From: Hydrogenimonas urashimensis
Lineage (GTDB): Bacteria > Campylobacterota > Campylobacteria > Campylobacterales > Hydrogenimonadaceae
Assembly (NCBI RefSeq): GCF_016593255.1
Contig: NZ_AP023212.1
Coordinates: 2,233,890 to 2,297,889 of the forward strand
Length of the DNA stretch: 64,000 nt
Direction: 5' to 3'
The notes under the pieces are model-generated. The model had not been told where the DNA came from. It ran no database searches and worked only from the letters and a program-made list of their open reading frames with translations. This document shows, piece by piece, positions 52,677-61,766 of the stretch. The position numbers and the translations under genes are program-made. Numbering within the stretch: the first letter of the stretch is position 1; each line of letters begins with the position of its first letter.

Positions 52677-53441
52677 ATGGACTTGGGTAGTGTCATCGGT
52701 TTGGTATTGATTCTTGGCCTGCTATTTGGCGCAATGGCCATGGGTGTCGGTGTCGGTGCCTACATCGACATTCCCTCCGTTTTGATCGTCATCGGCGGTT
52801 CCATCGGGGCGCTTCTCGTGGCGTTCAAGATGGAGCAGATGAAAAATTTCGTCAAGATTTTCATGATCGCCATCAAACCGCCGCAGGAAAATATACCGGA
52901 ACTGATCAAAAAACTGGTCGACTATTCGACGCAGGCGCGGCGTGACGGCATCCTCTCTCTCGAAGCGGCCGCCAACAACGAAGAGAACGAGTTTCTGAAG
53001 AAGGGGCTTTCGATGGCGGTCGACGGGAACGAACCCGATACGATCCGGGAACTTCTTGAGATCGAAATGGAGCAGACCAGCGAGCGCCACAAGGCCAATG
53101 CGGCGATCTTCGACCAGTGGGCGGGCCTTGCCGGGGCGATGGGGATGATCGGAACGCTGATCGGCCTGGTCGCGATGCTTCTGAACATGTCCGACCCCAG
53201 TGCCATCGGACCCTCGATGGCGGTCGCGTTGCTCACGACGATGTACGGGGCGATGATCGGCAACATTTTCGGAACGCCGATCGCCAATATCCTCAATATC
53301 CGCGACGCCGACGAAAATCTGGTCAAAACAATCATCCTGGAGGGCATCATGTCGATCCAGGCGGGCGACAATCCCCGCACACTCGAAGCGAAACTCCTCT
53401 CGTTCCTTCCGCCGAACGAACGGGTCAGCCAGTTTGAATAG
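52677..53441 (+). CDS. motA: Flagellar stator protein MotA/PomA
   Basis: This 254-residue protein has four membrane helices, with the cytoplasmic loop between helices 2 and 3 containing AARRDGILSLE-type charged residues (QARRDGILSLEAAA). The later helices carry GLAGAMGMIGTLIGLVAML and MAVALLTTMYGAMIGNIFGTP, split by a loop. It forms the ion channel of the motor with MotB. The start at ATG 52677 has AGGAG 5 bases upstream. Confidence 0.93.
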   Translation: MDLGSVIGLVLILGLLFGAMAMGVGVGAYIDIPSVLIVIGGSIGALLVAFKMEQMKNFVKIFMIAIKPPQENIPELIKKLVDYSTQARRDGILSLEAAANNEENEFLKKGLSMAVDGNEPDTIRELLEIEMEQTSERHKANAAIFDQWAGLAGAMGMIGTLIGLVAMLLNMSDPSAIGPSMAVALLTTMYGAMIGNIFGTPIANILNIRDADENLVKTIILEGIMSIQAGDNPRTLEAKLLSFLPPNERVSQFE

Positions 53442-53451
53442 GGCGGCGTAG

Positions 53452-54285
53452 ATGGCCAAGCAGAAGTGTCCGGAATGTCCCAAATGTCTACCGGGATGGC
53501 TGGCGGCATTCGGCGACCTGATGAGTCTGCTGCTTTGTTTCTTCGTACTCCTTCTGTCGATGTCGACGATGGATGCCAAGAAACTGGAAGAGGCGGTGGG
53601 ATCGCTTGCGGGCGCTCTGAGTGTCCTGGAGGGAGGAGAACGCTCCGAATTGCAGGAGCGGCGCATGGAGAGCGGTACCGGCGGTGGCGCGGCGGCGACG
53701 ACGCCGACGGAGATCGAAACGGCGCAGCAGTCGCAGTCGCAACTTGCCCAACAGATCAGTCAGATGTGGATGCAGATGGTTTCACTCAAAAACGAGATGA
53801 ACGAAATCATGATGAGCCAGGGGGCCACGCCTGTGGCACTCGAAGAGTCGGAGAAAGGGTTTTTGCTCCGTCTTCCGGCCGAACTTCTCTTCAAACCGGA
53901 CGAAGCGAAAATCGACAATATGGATGCGATTCTTTTCATCAAAAGGATTGCGATGATCATCGACAAACTCCCCAACACGCTGCAGGTCAATGTACAGGGA
54001 CACACCGACAACTCCAAGCCGGGGCCTGCGAGTCCCTACCGTGACAACTGGGAACTCTCTTCCGCCCGTGCCGTTTCCGTCGTCGAAGAACTGATCAAAG
54101 ACGGTGTCGACCCCAAACGCCTCTCCGCATGCGGCAACGCCGAGTTCAAACCGATCGCCACCAATGCCACACCCGAAGGTCGTGCAAAGAACAGGCGGGT
54201 CGATCTCTACTTCTTCTCGAACGAGCCCGAACTGGAAGGAAAAGCGAGACAATCGATACTTGATGCCGGATTGAAGCCCGAATAG
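53452..54285 (+). CDS. motB: Flagellar stator protein MotB/PomB
   Basis: This 277-residue protein has one membrane helix near residues 15-40 with the ion-carrying Asp in AFGDLMSLLLCFFVLLLS. A flexible linker rich in Gln/Thr precedes an OmpA-like peptidoglycan-binding domain (VNVQGHTDNSKPG; ELSSARAVSVVEEL; GRAKNRRVDLYF). Cysteines at the N-terminus (KCPECPKC) form an unusual CxxCxxC that could bind a metal. It starts 10 bases after motA. Confidence 0.93.
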   Translation: MAKQKCPECPKCLPGWLAAFGDLMSLLLCFFVLLLSMSTMDAKKLEEAVGSLAGALSVLEGGERSELQERRMESGTGGGAAATTPTEIETAQQSQSQLAQQISQMWMQMVSLKNEMNEIMMSQGATPVALEESEKGFLLRLPAELLFKPDEAKIDNMDAILFIKRIAMIIDKLPNTLQVNVQGHTDNSKPGPASPYRDNWELSSARAVSVVEELIKDGVDPKRLSACGNAEFKPIATNATPEGRAKNRRVDLYFFSNEPELEGKARQSILDAGLKPE

Positions 54286-54299
54286 GCTAAAATATCCCC

Positions 54300-55043
54300 A
54301 TGAGTTTGATGCGTAAACTGTTTTTGGCAGGACTGCCTTTTCTTCTGCTCCCGCTTTTTGGTGCGGTCGACATCCCGACGGTGAATCTCTCGCTGAGTGC
54401 GCCCGCCGAACCCAAAGACCTCGTCAATACCCTGAATATCGTCATCGTTCTGACGCTGCTGGTTCTGGCGCCCTCGCTGATACTGGTGATGACCAGTTTT
54501 TTGCGTCTCATCGTCGTTTTCGCCTTTCTCCGTCAGGCGCTAGGGACCCAGCAGACGCCTCCGACCCAGCTGCTGGTCTCTTTGGCGCTGGTCCTGACGC
54601 TTTTCATCATGGAGCCGATGGGAAAGGAGGCCTACGACAAAGGGATCAAACCCTACATGGACAAAAAGATAGGCTATGAGGTGGCATTCGACAACGCCGT
54701 ACGTCCTTTCAAACATTTCATGCTGAGAAATACAAGAGAGTCGGACCTGGCGCTCTTCTACCGCATACGCAAGCTCCCCAATCCGGCGACCGAAGAGGAT
54801 GTGACCCTTCCGGTTCTGCTGCCGGCTTTCATGATCAGTGAACTCAAAACCGCATTCGAGATCGGATTTTTGATTTTTCTTCCTTTTCTTGTCGTCGACA
54901 TGGTCGTCAGTTCCGTGCTGATGAGTATGGGTATGATGATGCTTCCGCCGGTCATGATTTCTCTTCCTTTCAAAATCCTGATATTCGTGCTGGTGGATGG
55001 CTGGCACCTGCTTGTTGGCAATCTTGTGGAGAGCTTTAAGTAG
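54300..55043 (+). CDS. fliP: Flagellar type III secretion protein FliP
   Basis: This 247-residue inner-membrane export-gate protein has a cleavable signal (LFLAGLPFLLLPLFG) and core segments ILVMTSFLRLIVVFAFLRQALGTQQTPP (broken at the membrane edge), FMISELKTAFEIGFLIFLPF and MMMLPPVMISLPFKILIFV, all standard for FliP. It is close to motAB and opposite to glmU, as fliP is near glmU in C. jejuni by my recollection. The ribosome-binding site before ATG 54300 is weak; ATG 54309 is an alternative. Confidence 0.95.
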   Translation: MSLMRKLFLAGLPFLLLPLFGAVDIPTVNLSLSAPAEPKDLVNTLNIVIVLTLLVLAPSLILVMTSFLRLIVVFAFLRQALGTQQTPPTQLLVSLALVLTLFIMEPMGKEAYDKGIKPYMDKKIGYEVAFDNAVRPFKHFMLRNTRESDLALFYRIRKLPNPATEEDVTLPVLLPAFMISELKTAFEIGFLIFLPFLVVDMVVSSVLMSMGMMMLPPVMISLPFKILIFVLVDGWHLLVGNLVESFK

Positions 55044-55087
55044 CGGCCAAGGAACGGGAAACGGTGAAGAGGGAATGGAGTGGCGAT

Positions 55088-56200
55088 ATGATTTGTAGAC
55101 ATTTCGGAGCGTGCGGAAGCTGTACGCTCTATGACAAACCCTATCCGGCCCAGGTGGCGCAGAAGATGGCGAGGCTCAGCACGATGCTCTCCCCATTCTA
55201 CCAGGGAAGTATTGTCCCCTTTCCATCCCCTCGAAGCCACTATCGCGCCCGGGCGGAGTACAAGATTTTCCATGACGAGACAGGTTGCCACTACAGCATG
55301 CGGCATCTGGACAAAAAGCGGTTCGTGATTCTCGAGATGTGCCCCATGGTCCTCGAGCCTGTCGAAAAGCGGATGTGGCCCCTGATGGAAGCCGTCAACG
55401 GCGATGAAATCCTTTCGCACAGGCTTTTCGGCATCGAATTTCTGGCGGCGACCACCGGCGATGTGCTGGTGACGATGCTTTATCACCGCAGGCTCGACGA
55501 GGCGTGGGAGGCGGCGGCGAAGGCCGTGCAGAAAAGATTGGGTGTGCAAATCATCGGACGCAGCCGAAAGCAGAAGAGGGCTTTGGGAGAGGAGTATGTG
55601 ACCGAAGCACTGGAAATTGAGGGTAAACTCTTTCAATACCGCCACTATGAGCAGAGTTTCACCCAGCCCAATCCCTTCGTCAACCGGCAGATGATCGCCT
55701 GGGCGATGACGCAGGCCGCGAGATACGGAAAAGGGGATTTCTGCGAACTCTATGCGGGGGCGGGCAACTTCACGATTCCGTTGGCGACCTTGTTTGAGAA
55801 AGTGATCGCTACCGAAATCTCAAAACGCTCCATCAAGGCGGCAAAGGAGAATTGCGAACTCAACGGGGTGTCGAATATCGCATTCGTACGAATGAGCAGC
55901 GAAGAGTTCACCGAAGCGTTGGAGGGCAAGCGGGCTTTCAACCGTTTGAAAGATGTGGATCTAGGAAATTACGATATCGGCACCATCCTGGTCGATCCGC
56001 CGCGGGCCGGTCTGGACGAAGGCACGCGGAACCTGATCGCCCGTTTCGATACGATTCTGTATATTTCATGCAATCCCGAAACCCTATGCCGCGATCTGGA
56101 GACCCTGGGCAGAAGCCATCGCATTATGGACGCCGCCCTTTTTGATCAGTTTCCCTATACGGCTCATATGGAAGCGGGTGTCGTTCTTGTAAGAAGGTAG
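55088..56200 (+). CDS. trmA: tRNA (uracil-5-)-methyltransferase TrmA
   Basis: This 370-residue enzyme methylates U54 of tRNA. The SAM motif is ELYAGAGNFTIPLA, followed by VDPPRAGLDEGT and the catalytic Cys in LYISCNPETLCRD. The N-terminus CRHFGACGSC adds a cysteine cluster seen in Campylobacterota homologues, possibly for a metal or Fe-S site. ATG 55088 after GGAGTGG is chosen; GTG 55064 would add eight residues. Confidence 0.9.
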   Translation: MICRHFGACGSCTLYDKPYPAQVAQKMARLSTMLSPFYQGSIVPFPSPRSHYRARAEYKIFHDETGCHYSMRHLDKKRFVILEMCPMVLEPVEKRMWPLMEAVNGDEILSHRLFGIEFLAATTGDVLVTMLYHRRLDEAWEAAAKAVQKRLGVQIIGRSRKQKRALGEEYVTEALEIEGKLFQYRHYEQSFTQPNPFVNRQMIAWAMTQAARYGKGDFCELYAGAGNFTIPLATLFEKVIATEISKRSIKAAKENCELNGVSNIAFVRMSSEEFTEALEGKRAFNRLKDVDLGNYDIGTILVDPPRAGLDEGTRNLIARFDTILYISCNPETLCRDLETLGRSHRIMDAALFDQFPYTAHMEAGVVLVRR

Positions 56201-56239
56201 CGGGAAGATGGCACTAAAGCCGTTTTGGCCCTATGCTTC

Positions 56240-56283
56240 GCAGCGGGACCACTCGATGGGTGGATGGCCCGCTGCCCGTTTTT
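56240..56283 (+). terminator. Rho-independent terminator after trmA
   Basis: GCAGCGGG (56240-56247) pairs perfectly with CCCGCTGC (56268-56275), with an inner CCAC/GTGG pair, followed by CCGTTTTT. It closes the motA-trmA direction just before the convergent gene. Confidence 0.7.
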
Positions 56284-56776
56284 AAAGAAAGGCGCTCCAG
56301 GCCTGTTTCAGAAGCGCGATATTTTCCGGCGTGGCGTACTGCTTGACGTAGTTGAGAATCACCGGAGCGAACTGGCCTACCATGCCGCTGTCCATTCCGA
56401 GCGCCTTGAAAGTGCTTCCGACCATGTCGTTTCCGCCCATCATCTGAGCCGCACCGTTGACGAGCCCCTCGTTTCCCTGAACGATCGAGGAGAGTCCGGG
56501 CACACTTTTGAGGAGTTCGGCATAGTTGGTTTTGGGCATGCTCTGCGCGGCGACGTTCATCAGTGCGGCGGTCCCTCCTGCCGCCTGCTTCGGTGTGACG
56601 CCCAGCGATCCGGTCAGAGCCGAAAGCAGGCCGCTGCTTTGATTGGTTGTCGAAGATTCGGTCTGTTGCGACGATCCTGTCAGGCTGCCCACCTGCTTCA
56701 TCGCGTCGTCGAACATGCCTGCCTGAAGCGAAAGTCCTGCACCCAGCAGTGCAATGAGAGCCATTTTTTTATACAT
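56282..56776 (-). CDS. Exported DUF2780-like protein
   Basis: This 164-residue protein has a signal peptide (LIALLGAGLSLQA). A Ser/Thr/Gln-rich linker is followed by a helical domain with SGLLSALTGSLGVTPKQAAGG and GNEGLVNGAAQMMGG, which resembles the DUF2780 (VcgC/VcgE) family of unknown role. It is transcribed toward trmA and shares the terminator region. It lies 30 bases downstream of the rhodanese gene's stop and may be co-transcribed. Confidence 0.7.
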   Translation of the reverse strand: MYKKMALIALLGAGLSLQAGMFDDAMKQVGSLTGSSQQTESSTTNQSSGLLSALTGSLGVTPKQAAGGTAALMNVAAQSMPKTNYAELLKSVPGLSSIVQGNEGLVNGAAQMMGGNDMVGSTFKALGMDSGMVGQFAPVILNYVKQYATPENIALLKQAWSAFL

Positions 56777-56806
56777 GGGGTATCCTCCTTTTGAATGGTT
56801 GCTAAC

Positions 56807-57322
56807 TTACTGCCCTCCCGCCGGCAGCCCGGCGGGAATCCAGCTGTGTATCAATCCCCCCTCGAGATTGTATACGTTTTCGTAACCGTTTTTGGCCAGT
56901 TTGTTGGCGGCGAAAACGGAACGGTTGCCACTGTGGCAGATGACGACGATCGGCTTTTGCAGATCGCCTTTCGTCAGGTTTTTTACATCGGAAAGAAAGT
57001 TTTTGTTCTCATCCATCATAGGACGATAGGTCTTTTTGACATGGATCGCCTCTTTTTTCTTCTTTTCGAGATCGGCTACTTTGATTCGTGTTTCAAGATC
57101 GGGCAGATCGATTCGGACGAAAAAGACCGGGATATTGACGGCACCCACCGCATGTCCCGTGTAAAGGAATTCCACAGGATCGCGCACATCGATAAGCAGC
57201 GCTCCCTCTTTTTGGATCATTTCGATCGCCTCTTTGGCGCTTATGTCGTCGGCATATTCCATCTCCTCGGCAAAAAGCGTTGTCGAAAGAAGAAAAAACA
57301 TGAGAAAGAGGAGTCTCTTCAT
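56807..57322 (-). CDS. Periplasmic rhodanese-like sulfurtransferase
   Basis: This 171-residue exported protein has a signal peptide (LMFFLLSTTLFAE). Its single rhodanese domain has ALLIDVRDPVEF, an unusual long helical insertion near residues 75-105 with many Lys, and the active-site loop VICHSGNRS, whose Cys would carry sulfur. Single-domain periplasmic rhodaneses are common in sulfur-oxidising Campylobacterota, but the partner is unknown. Confidence 0.88.
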   Translation of the reverse strand: MKRLLFLMFFLLSTTLFAEEMEYADDISAKEAIEMIQKEGALLIDVRDPVEFLYTGHAVGAVNIPVFFVRIDLPDLETRIKVADLEKKKKEAIHVKKTYRPMMDENKNFLSDVKNLTKGDLQKPIVVICHSGNRSVFAANKLAKNGYENVYNLEGGLIHSWIPAGLPAGGQ

Positions 57323-57421
57323 CCCTGTCCTTTGATGAAAATGTGTGAAATTGTATCATAAATGTTGTGAATCGATTGTGAGTAGGAAGGAAACCTGGAA
57401 AGAGTGTGAAGATGATGAAAT

Positions 57422-57440
57422 GAAAATGATTATCAAGACG
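57422..57440 (+). promoter_or_regulatory. Fur box upstream of feoAB
   Basis: GAAAATGATTATCAAGACG (centred on ATGATTATCA) closely follows the Fur consensus GATAATGATTATCATTATC. It lies directly before the -35, so Fe2+-Fur would block RNA polymerase and keep feoAB off when iron is plentiful. Confidence 0.65.
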
Positions 57441-57441
57441 A

Positions 57442-57471
57442 TTGACATTTGAAACGGTTTTGATCTATAAT
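57442..57471 (+). promoter_or_regulatory. Consensus sigma-70 promoter of feoAB
   Basis: A perfect TTGACA (57442-57447) and a perfect TATAAT (57466-57471) are separated by 18 bases, 31 bases before feoA. A full -35 is unusual for this phylum and suggests a strong promoter held down by Fur. Confidence 0.7.
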
Positions 57472-57501
57472 TAGCCCACAACAGTTTCCAAGGGGGAGAG
57501 G

Positions 57502-57741
57502 ATGAAGCCGATTACGGCATGTAAAATCGGATGCGAAGGAGTGATCGTGCGCATCCGGGCGAAAGAGCCGATAAAAGGGAGACTCTTTTCTCTCGGTCTG
57601 GCCAAGGGGAGCCATGTGAAGATTCTCGACCATACCCTGGCGAAGCAGACATGGGAAATCGAGAGCGACGGCACGAAGATTGCACTGCGGGAAGAGGAAG
57701 CCGCATCGATCTTCATCGACGAGAAAGGGTGTGCGGCGTGA
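57502..57741 (+). CDS. feoA: Ferrous iron transport protein A
   Basis: This 79-residue SH3-like protein has the FeoA pattern LFSLGLAKGSHVKIL and a late IALREEEAASIFI. It is thought to assist FeoB at the cytoplasmic face. GGGGGAGAGG precedes ATG 57502. The stop overlaps the feoB start (GTGA). Confidence 0.93.
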   Translation: MKPITACKIGCEGVIVRIRAKEPIKGRLFSLGLAKGSHVKILDHTLAKQTWEIESDGTKIALREEEAASIFIDEKGCAA

Positions 57742-59837
57742 AAAAGATCAGAGTCGCGCTTGCCGGTCAGCCCAATGTCGGCAAATCCTCCATTATCAAC
57801 TCCATCACGGGGGCGAGACTCCATGTCGGCAACTTTTCGGGCGTGACGGTCGAGAAGAAAGAGGTCTTTATCGAACGGGGCGGCTACGAGATCGAGATCA
57901 TCGACCTGCCGGGTATCTACTCTCTCAATGCCTACACCCCGGAAGAGCATGTGGCGAAAAGGTATCTTTACGAAGAGGATTACGATCTGATCGTCAATGT
58001 CGTCGATGCCAACACCCTTTCGCGCAATCTCATCTTCACGATGCAGTTGATGGATATGCAGAAGAAGATGATTCTGGTTGTCAACATGATCGACGAAGTG
58101 GAGAAACAGGGCGGCAGAGTCGATAAAGCCAAACTCGAAGAGCTTCTGGGCATTCCCGTCATTCTGACATCGGCCAAGGAACACAGAGGTGTCGACGAGA
58201 TCGTCGACCAGATCATCGCGACCTACGAAAGCGACAAACCGAAAAACAAACTCTACTACGACCAGCGAATCGAAGAGCAGATCGACCGGATCGTCAAAGT
58301 CCTGCACAAGTCTCCCCATTTCAAAGATCCCGAATATTCCCGTTTCATCGCTTTAAGGCTTCTGGACAGGGATGAGTATATCTACAAAATCATCCACGAC
58401 CTTCCCATCTTTATCGAACTGCACGAACTGCTCGGGAAGATCTACCGGGAGCTGGAACTGGAGTACGACGAGGAGAGTACGAGCGACATACTCAGTGACG
58501 AACGCTACGCTCTTTCAAAAGCGCTTGTCATGGAGGCGCTCAAGAAGCCACAGGTGAGGGTGAGTCTGACCGACCGGCTCGACAGGCTGCTGATCCATCC
58601 CGTTTTCGGCCTTCCGATTTTTCTCTTTTTTATGTGGCTGCTCTTTCAGCTGACCTTCGAAGTGGGATCGATTCCGATGGATCTGATCGATGCCGCCTTT
58701 ACGGAGATCTCCAACGTCATCAAGGCGACGCTGCCCGATGGGGCGGTCCAGTCGGTATTGGCAGATGGTGTGGTCCCCGCCGTCGGCTCCATTATCATGT
58801 TTTTGCCCAACATTCTGATTCTTTTTCTGGGAATCAATCTGCTCGAACAGACAGGTTATATGGCAAGGACCGCCTTTTTGCTGGACGGTTTCATGAAAAA
58901 GTTCGGTCTGCAGGGCAAAGCCTTCATTCCCCTGGTAAGCGGTTTCGGATGTACGGTACCTGCTTACATGGCTGCCAGAACACTCAAGAACCCGACCGAC
59001 CGGATTATCACGATGCTGGTCCTCGGTTTCATGAGCTGCTCGGCCCGCCTGCCTGTCTACGTTCTGCTCATCGGCGCCTTTTTCCCGACCGCCCATGCGG
59101 GGAACATTCTTTTCATCATCTATCTCAGCGGCGCCATATTGGGTCTTGTCGTCGCGAAAATATTGCGATCCGTGCTTTTCAAAGGCGAGCCGGAGCCTTT
59201 CGTCATGGAGATGCCCCCGTATCGTTTTCCTTCGATGAAGGCACTGGGGATGGAGCTTTGGATCAAAGCCAGGCTTTTCATCAAAAAGGCGGGCACCTTC
59301 ATCGCCGGTGCATCGATGATCATCTGGTTTCTGAGCAGCTACCCGCACAGCGGCTCGATCGAACAGGCGTATGCGAAGAGGATCGAGGCCGCGCAGAGTG
59401 CGCAGATAAAGCGGCAATTGCAAAACGAAATGGTCTCCAAGGAGCTCGAACACAGCTATCTGGGCCGGATTGGAAAAGAGCTCGAACCGCTCTTCGCGCC
59501 ACTGGGATTTGATTGGCGGATGTCCGTCGCCACTGTTGCCGGACTCGCTGCTAAAGAGGTCGTCGTCTCAACCCTGGCGACGCTTTATGCCGTTGGAGAT
59601 GCCGACGAGCGCAGCAACACCCTTATCCAGCGCCTGCGGGAAAACGTTACCTTCAAAGCGGCGATCGCGATGATCATCATTATCATGATTTACTCTCCCT
59701 GCGTCGCAGCCATGAGTACTTTCTGGGCCGAAGTACCGCAATGGGTATGGAGGGGATTTTATCTCATCTATCCAAACGTACTGGCGTGGCTGATGGCGTT
59801 TGGCATCTATCGGATACTGGGCCTGATGGGGTATTGA
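57738..59837 (+). CDS. feoB: Ferrous iron transporter FeoB
   Basis: This 699-residue Fe2+ transporter has an N-terminal G domain: G1 GQPNVGKSS, G2 region HVGNFSGVTVE, G3 DLPGIYSL, G4 NMID and G5 TSAKEH. A helical regulatory domain follows, and then two Gate motifs in the membrane part: LVSGFGCTVPAYMAAR with a Cys, and MIYSPCVAAMSTF with another Cys. GTG 57738 is in GTGA overlap with feoA. FeoC is absent. Confidence 0.96.
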   Translation: MKKIRVALAGQPNVGKSSIINSITGARLHVGNFSGVTVEKKEVFIERGGYEIEIIDLPGIYSLNAYTPEEHVAKRYLYEEDYDLIVNVVDANTLSRNLIFTMQLMDMQKKMILVVNMIDEVEKQGGRVDKAKLEELLGIPVILTSAKEHRGVDEIVDQIIATYESDKPKNKLYYDQRIEEQIDRIVKVLHKSPHFKDPEYSRFIALRLLDRDEYIYKIIHDLPIFIELHELLGKIYRELELEYDEESTSDILSDERYALSKALVMEALKKPQVRVSLTDRLDRLLIHPVFGLPIFLFFMWLLFQLTFEVGSIPMDLIDAAFTEISNVIKATLPDGAVQSVLADGVVPAVGSIIMFLPNILILFLGINLLEQTGYMARTAFLLDGFMKKFGLQGKAFIPLVSGFGCTVPAYMAARTLKNPTDRIITMLVLGFMSCSARLPVYVLLIGAFFPTAHAGNILFIIYLSGAILGLVVAKILRSVLFKGEPEPFVMEMPPYRFPSMKALGMELWIKARLFIKKAGTFIAGASMIIWFLSSYPHSGSIEQAYAKRIEAAQSAQIKRQLQNEMVSKELEHSYLGRIGKELEPLFAPLGFDWRMSVATVAGLAAKEVVVSTLATLYAVGDADERSNTLIQRLRENVTFKAAIAMIIIIMIYSPCVAAMSTFWAEVPQWVWRGFYLIYPNVLAWLMAFGIYRILGLMGY

Positions 59838-59841
59838 ACGG

Positions 59842-60399
59842 ATGACGGGCTGTTTGATGACGCTGGTCCCCTTTTTCGAGGGAAGGCCCGATTATCGCGA
59901 TTTTCTCGAAGAGAGACTGAAGGAGATTTTCGGACTGCCGGTTCGGTGGCATGCGCCGCTGAATCTGCCTGGTGAGAGTTACGATGGAAGCAGGGGGCAG
60001 TTCCGTGCCGCTACGCTGCTTGCGGCAGCCTGCGCGAGCCGAAGCGAAGAGGGTGAAATCGTGCTAGGTATAACCGACCGGGACATCTACGAAGGCCATC
60101 TAAACTTCGTTTTCGGCCTCGCCACCTCTTTGTACCGGTGTGCCGTCATTTCGACGGCGCGACTCTCGAACAGCTTCTATGACCTTCCGCCCGACAATAC
60201 GCTCTATCTCAGGCGCATCGTCACCGAAGCGGTGCATGAAATAGGGCATACCCTCGGCCTCGATCACTGCCCCGACCCGCACTGTGTGATGCATTTTTCC
60301 AATTCCCTGGCCGACACCGACAGAAAGGGGTACCGTTTCTGCCCGGTCTGCCGCGAGCGTGTCGACGCCGCGCTGCTTCGCTGTCGCAAAGATCAATGA
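59842..60399 (+). CDS. Archaemetzincin-family zinc protease
   Basis: This 185-residue metzincin has the extended zinc motif HEIGHTLGLDHC with the family's additional cysteines (HC-PDPHC-VMHFSNS and a later CPVC), which bind a second zinc. The Met-turn is VMHF. These proteins are found in archaea and some bacteria; substrates are unknown. It starts 4 bases after feoB and so is probably transcribed under Fur control. The end overlaps the convergent TolC-like gene by 7 bases. ATG 59857 is an alternative start. Confidence 0.88.
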   Translation: MTGCLMTLVPFFEGRPDYRDFLEERLKEIFGLPVRWHAPLNLPGESYDGSRGQFRAATLLAAACASRSEEGEIVLGITDRDIYEGHLNFVFGLATSLYRCAVISTARLSNSFYDLPPDNTLYLRRIVTEAVHEIGHTLGLDHCPDPHCVMHFSNSLADTDRKGYRFCPVCRERVDAALLRCRKDQ

Positions 60400-61766
60400 T
60401 TTTTCATGAAGAACGCCCGTTTGAAACTTTCGAGTCCGCTCATCAGCCAGATGGTCGCTCTCTGGTTGAAAATCTCGCTTTTAATCGCCGACACTTTCGC
60501 CCTGGCAGCGGCCAGATCGGCGATTGAACGGCTCAACTCGTCGGCGCTGGCCAGCTGGTTTTCAAAACGGCCCAGAGTGAGTCTGTAGTACTCCTCCTGC
60601 GCCTTCGTCTCCATCCGGGCACTGGTCAGCTTCGACTGCAGGGCGGCCAGGTTCAAAAAGGCATTGTTCAGCTCCATCCTCACGCGCTTTTGATAATCGT
60701 TGAGCGCCAGCTTCGCTGCGAGGATCTTTCGGCGCATCGCTTCGACACGTTTTTCATCACCAAAGCCGCTGAAGAGGTTCCACTGCATCGAAGCGCCCAC
60801 ATAACTCTGATCGGCGTTGGTGTAGCCGTCTCCGTTGAGTTCGAGGGTGTCGCCGTGTTTTTTCAAAGCGGCCGCTACACCGACGGTAGGATAGTAACGG
60901 CTTTTGGCCAGTTTCTCCATCGATTCATCGATCTTCAGCGAGGTTTTCAGTGCGCGGATATCTTCCCGCGACGCAAGGGCCGTTTGAATGAGTTGCTCTT
61001 TATTGAGGGGATTTCCACCCGTTTCAAGGGTGTCGATGGAATCGACGGGGCGATCGATGAGATAGGAGAGCCGGTTCATCAGTTGTGATTTTCGATTCTT
61101 CGTCTCGGTGATGTCGGCGTCGATGGCGAATTTTCTGGCTTCGATATTATACAGGTCCGCAGGCGGAAGCAGACCGTTATCATAAAGGCCTTTGGCCTTT
61201 TTGTAGGCCTCTTCGATAGCCATTTGCGCTTTTTCCTTGGCGTCGAGAATTTTTTCGGTCGCATAGATGGCCGTATAAAGCCGGGTCGCCTGCAGGTAGA
61301 GATTGCGTTTTAAATCGTCGCGTTTCAATGCCGTCAATGCGTGTTCGAATGCCGCTTTGTCGATCGCCGCTGTGACGGCGAAGCCTGTAAAAAGCGGGTA
61401 GGAGAGGGTCAGATCGCCTCGCCATTGTGATTTGGTCGCCATTGGGATCGCTCCTGTGCTCTGACCGGGAAAGGAGGGAAAGTGAAGGTACATGACCGGA
61501 TCGTCTTTCAGGTGGACCGCTTCAAGATGCGCATCGAGTGAAGGGAGGTTTTTCCCTTTCGAAGCCTCGGCCTGCAATCCTGCCGCCAAGACGAGTTCGT
61601 CGGCGCTTTTGAGTGCCAGGGCGTTGTCGACATCGGCAATGATCTGCCGATAGGTTTGGGCATGAACGACAGGGGTGATGAAAGCAAGATACAGGAGAGT
61701 GGCAACGAAAGATTTGTGAAGCGCCCCCCCAATCGTTGCCAGTGACGAGTGACCGATAACTCTCAT
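60393..61766 (-). CDS. TolC-family outer-membrane channel of an EmrAB-type exporter
   Basis: This 457-residue outer-membrane factor has a signal peptide ending near VVHAQ and two helical-hairpin repeats with YPLFTGFAVTAAIDKA and MQWNLFSGFGDEKRV as the strand segments. It follows the MFS transporter with a 4-base overlap and completes a three-part pump: adaptor, MFS permease, channel. It differs from the TolC-like protein at 5572 in length and sequence. Confidence 0.9.
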   Translation of the reverse strand: MRVIGHSSLATIGGALHKSFVATLLYLAFITPVVHAQTYRQIIADVDNALALKSADELVLAAGLQAEASKGKNLPSLDAHLEAVHLKDDPVMYLHFPSFPGQSTGAIPMATKSQWRGDLTLSYPLFTGFAVTAAIDKAAFEHALTALKRDDLKRNLYLQATRLYTAIYATEKILDAKEKAQMAIEEAYKKAKGLYDNGLLPPADLYNIEARKFAIDADITETKNRKSQLMNRLSYLIDRPVDSIDTLETGGNPLNKEQLIQTALASREDIRALKTSLKIDESMEKLAKSRYYPTVGVAAALKKHGDTLELNGDGYTNADQSYVGASMQWNLFSGFGDEKRVEAMRRKILAAKLALNDYQKRVRMELNNAFLNLAALQSKLTSARMETKAQEEYYRLTLGRFENQLASADELSRSIADLAAARAKVSAIKSEIFNQRATIWLMSGLESFKRAFFMKNH

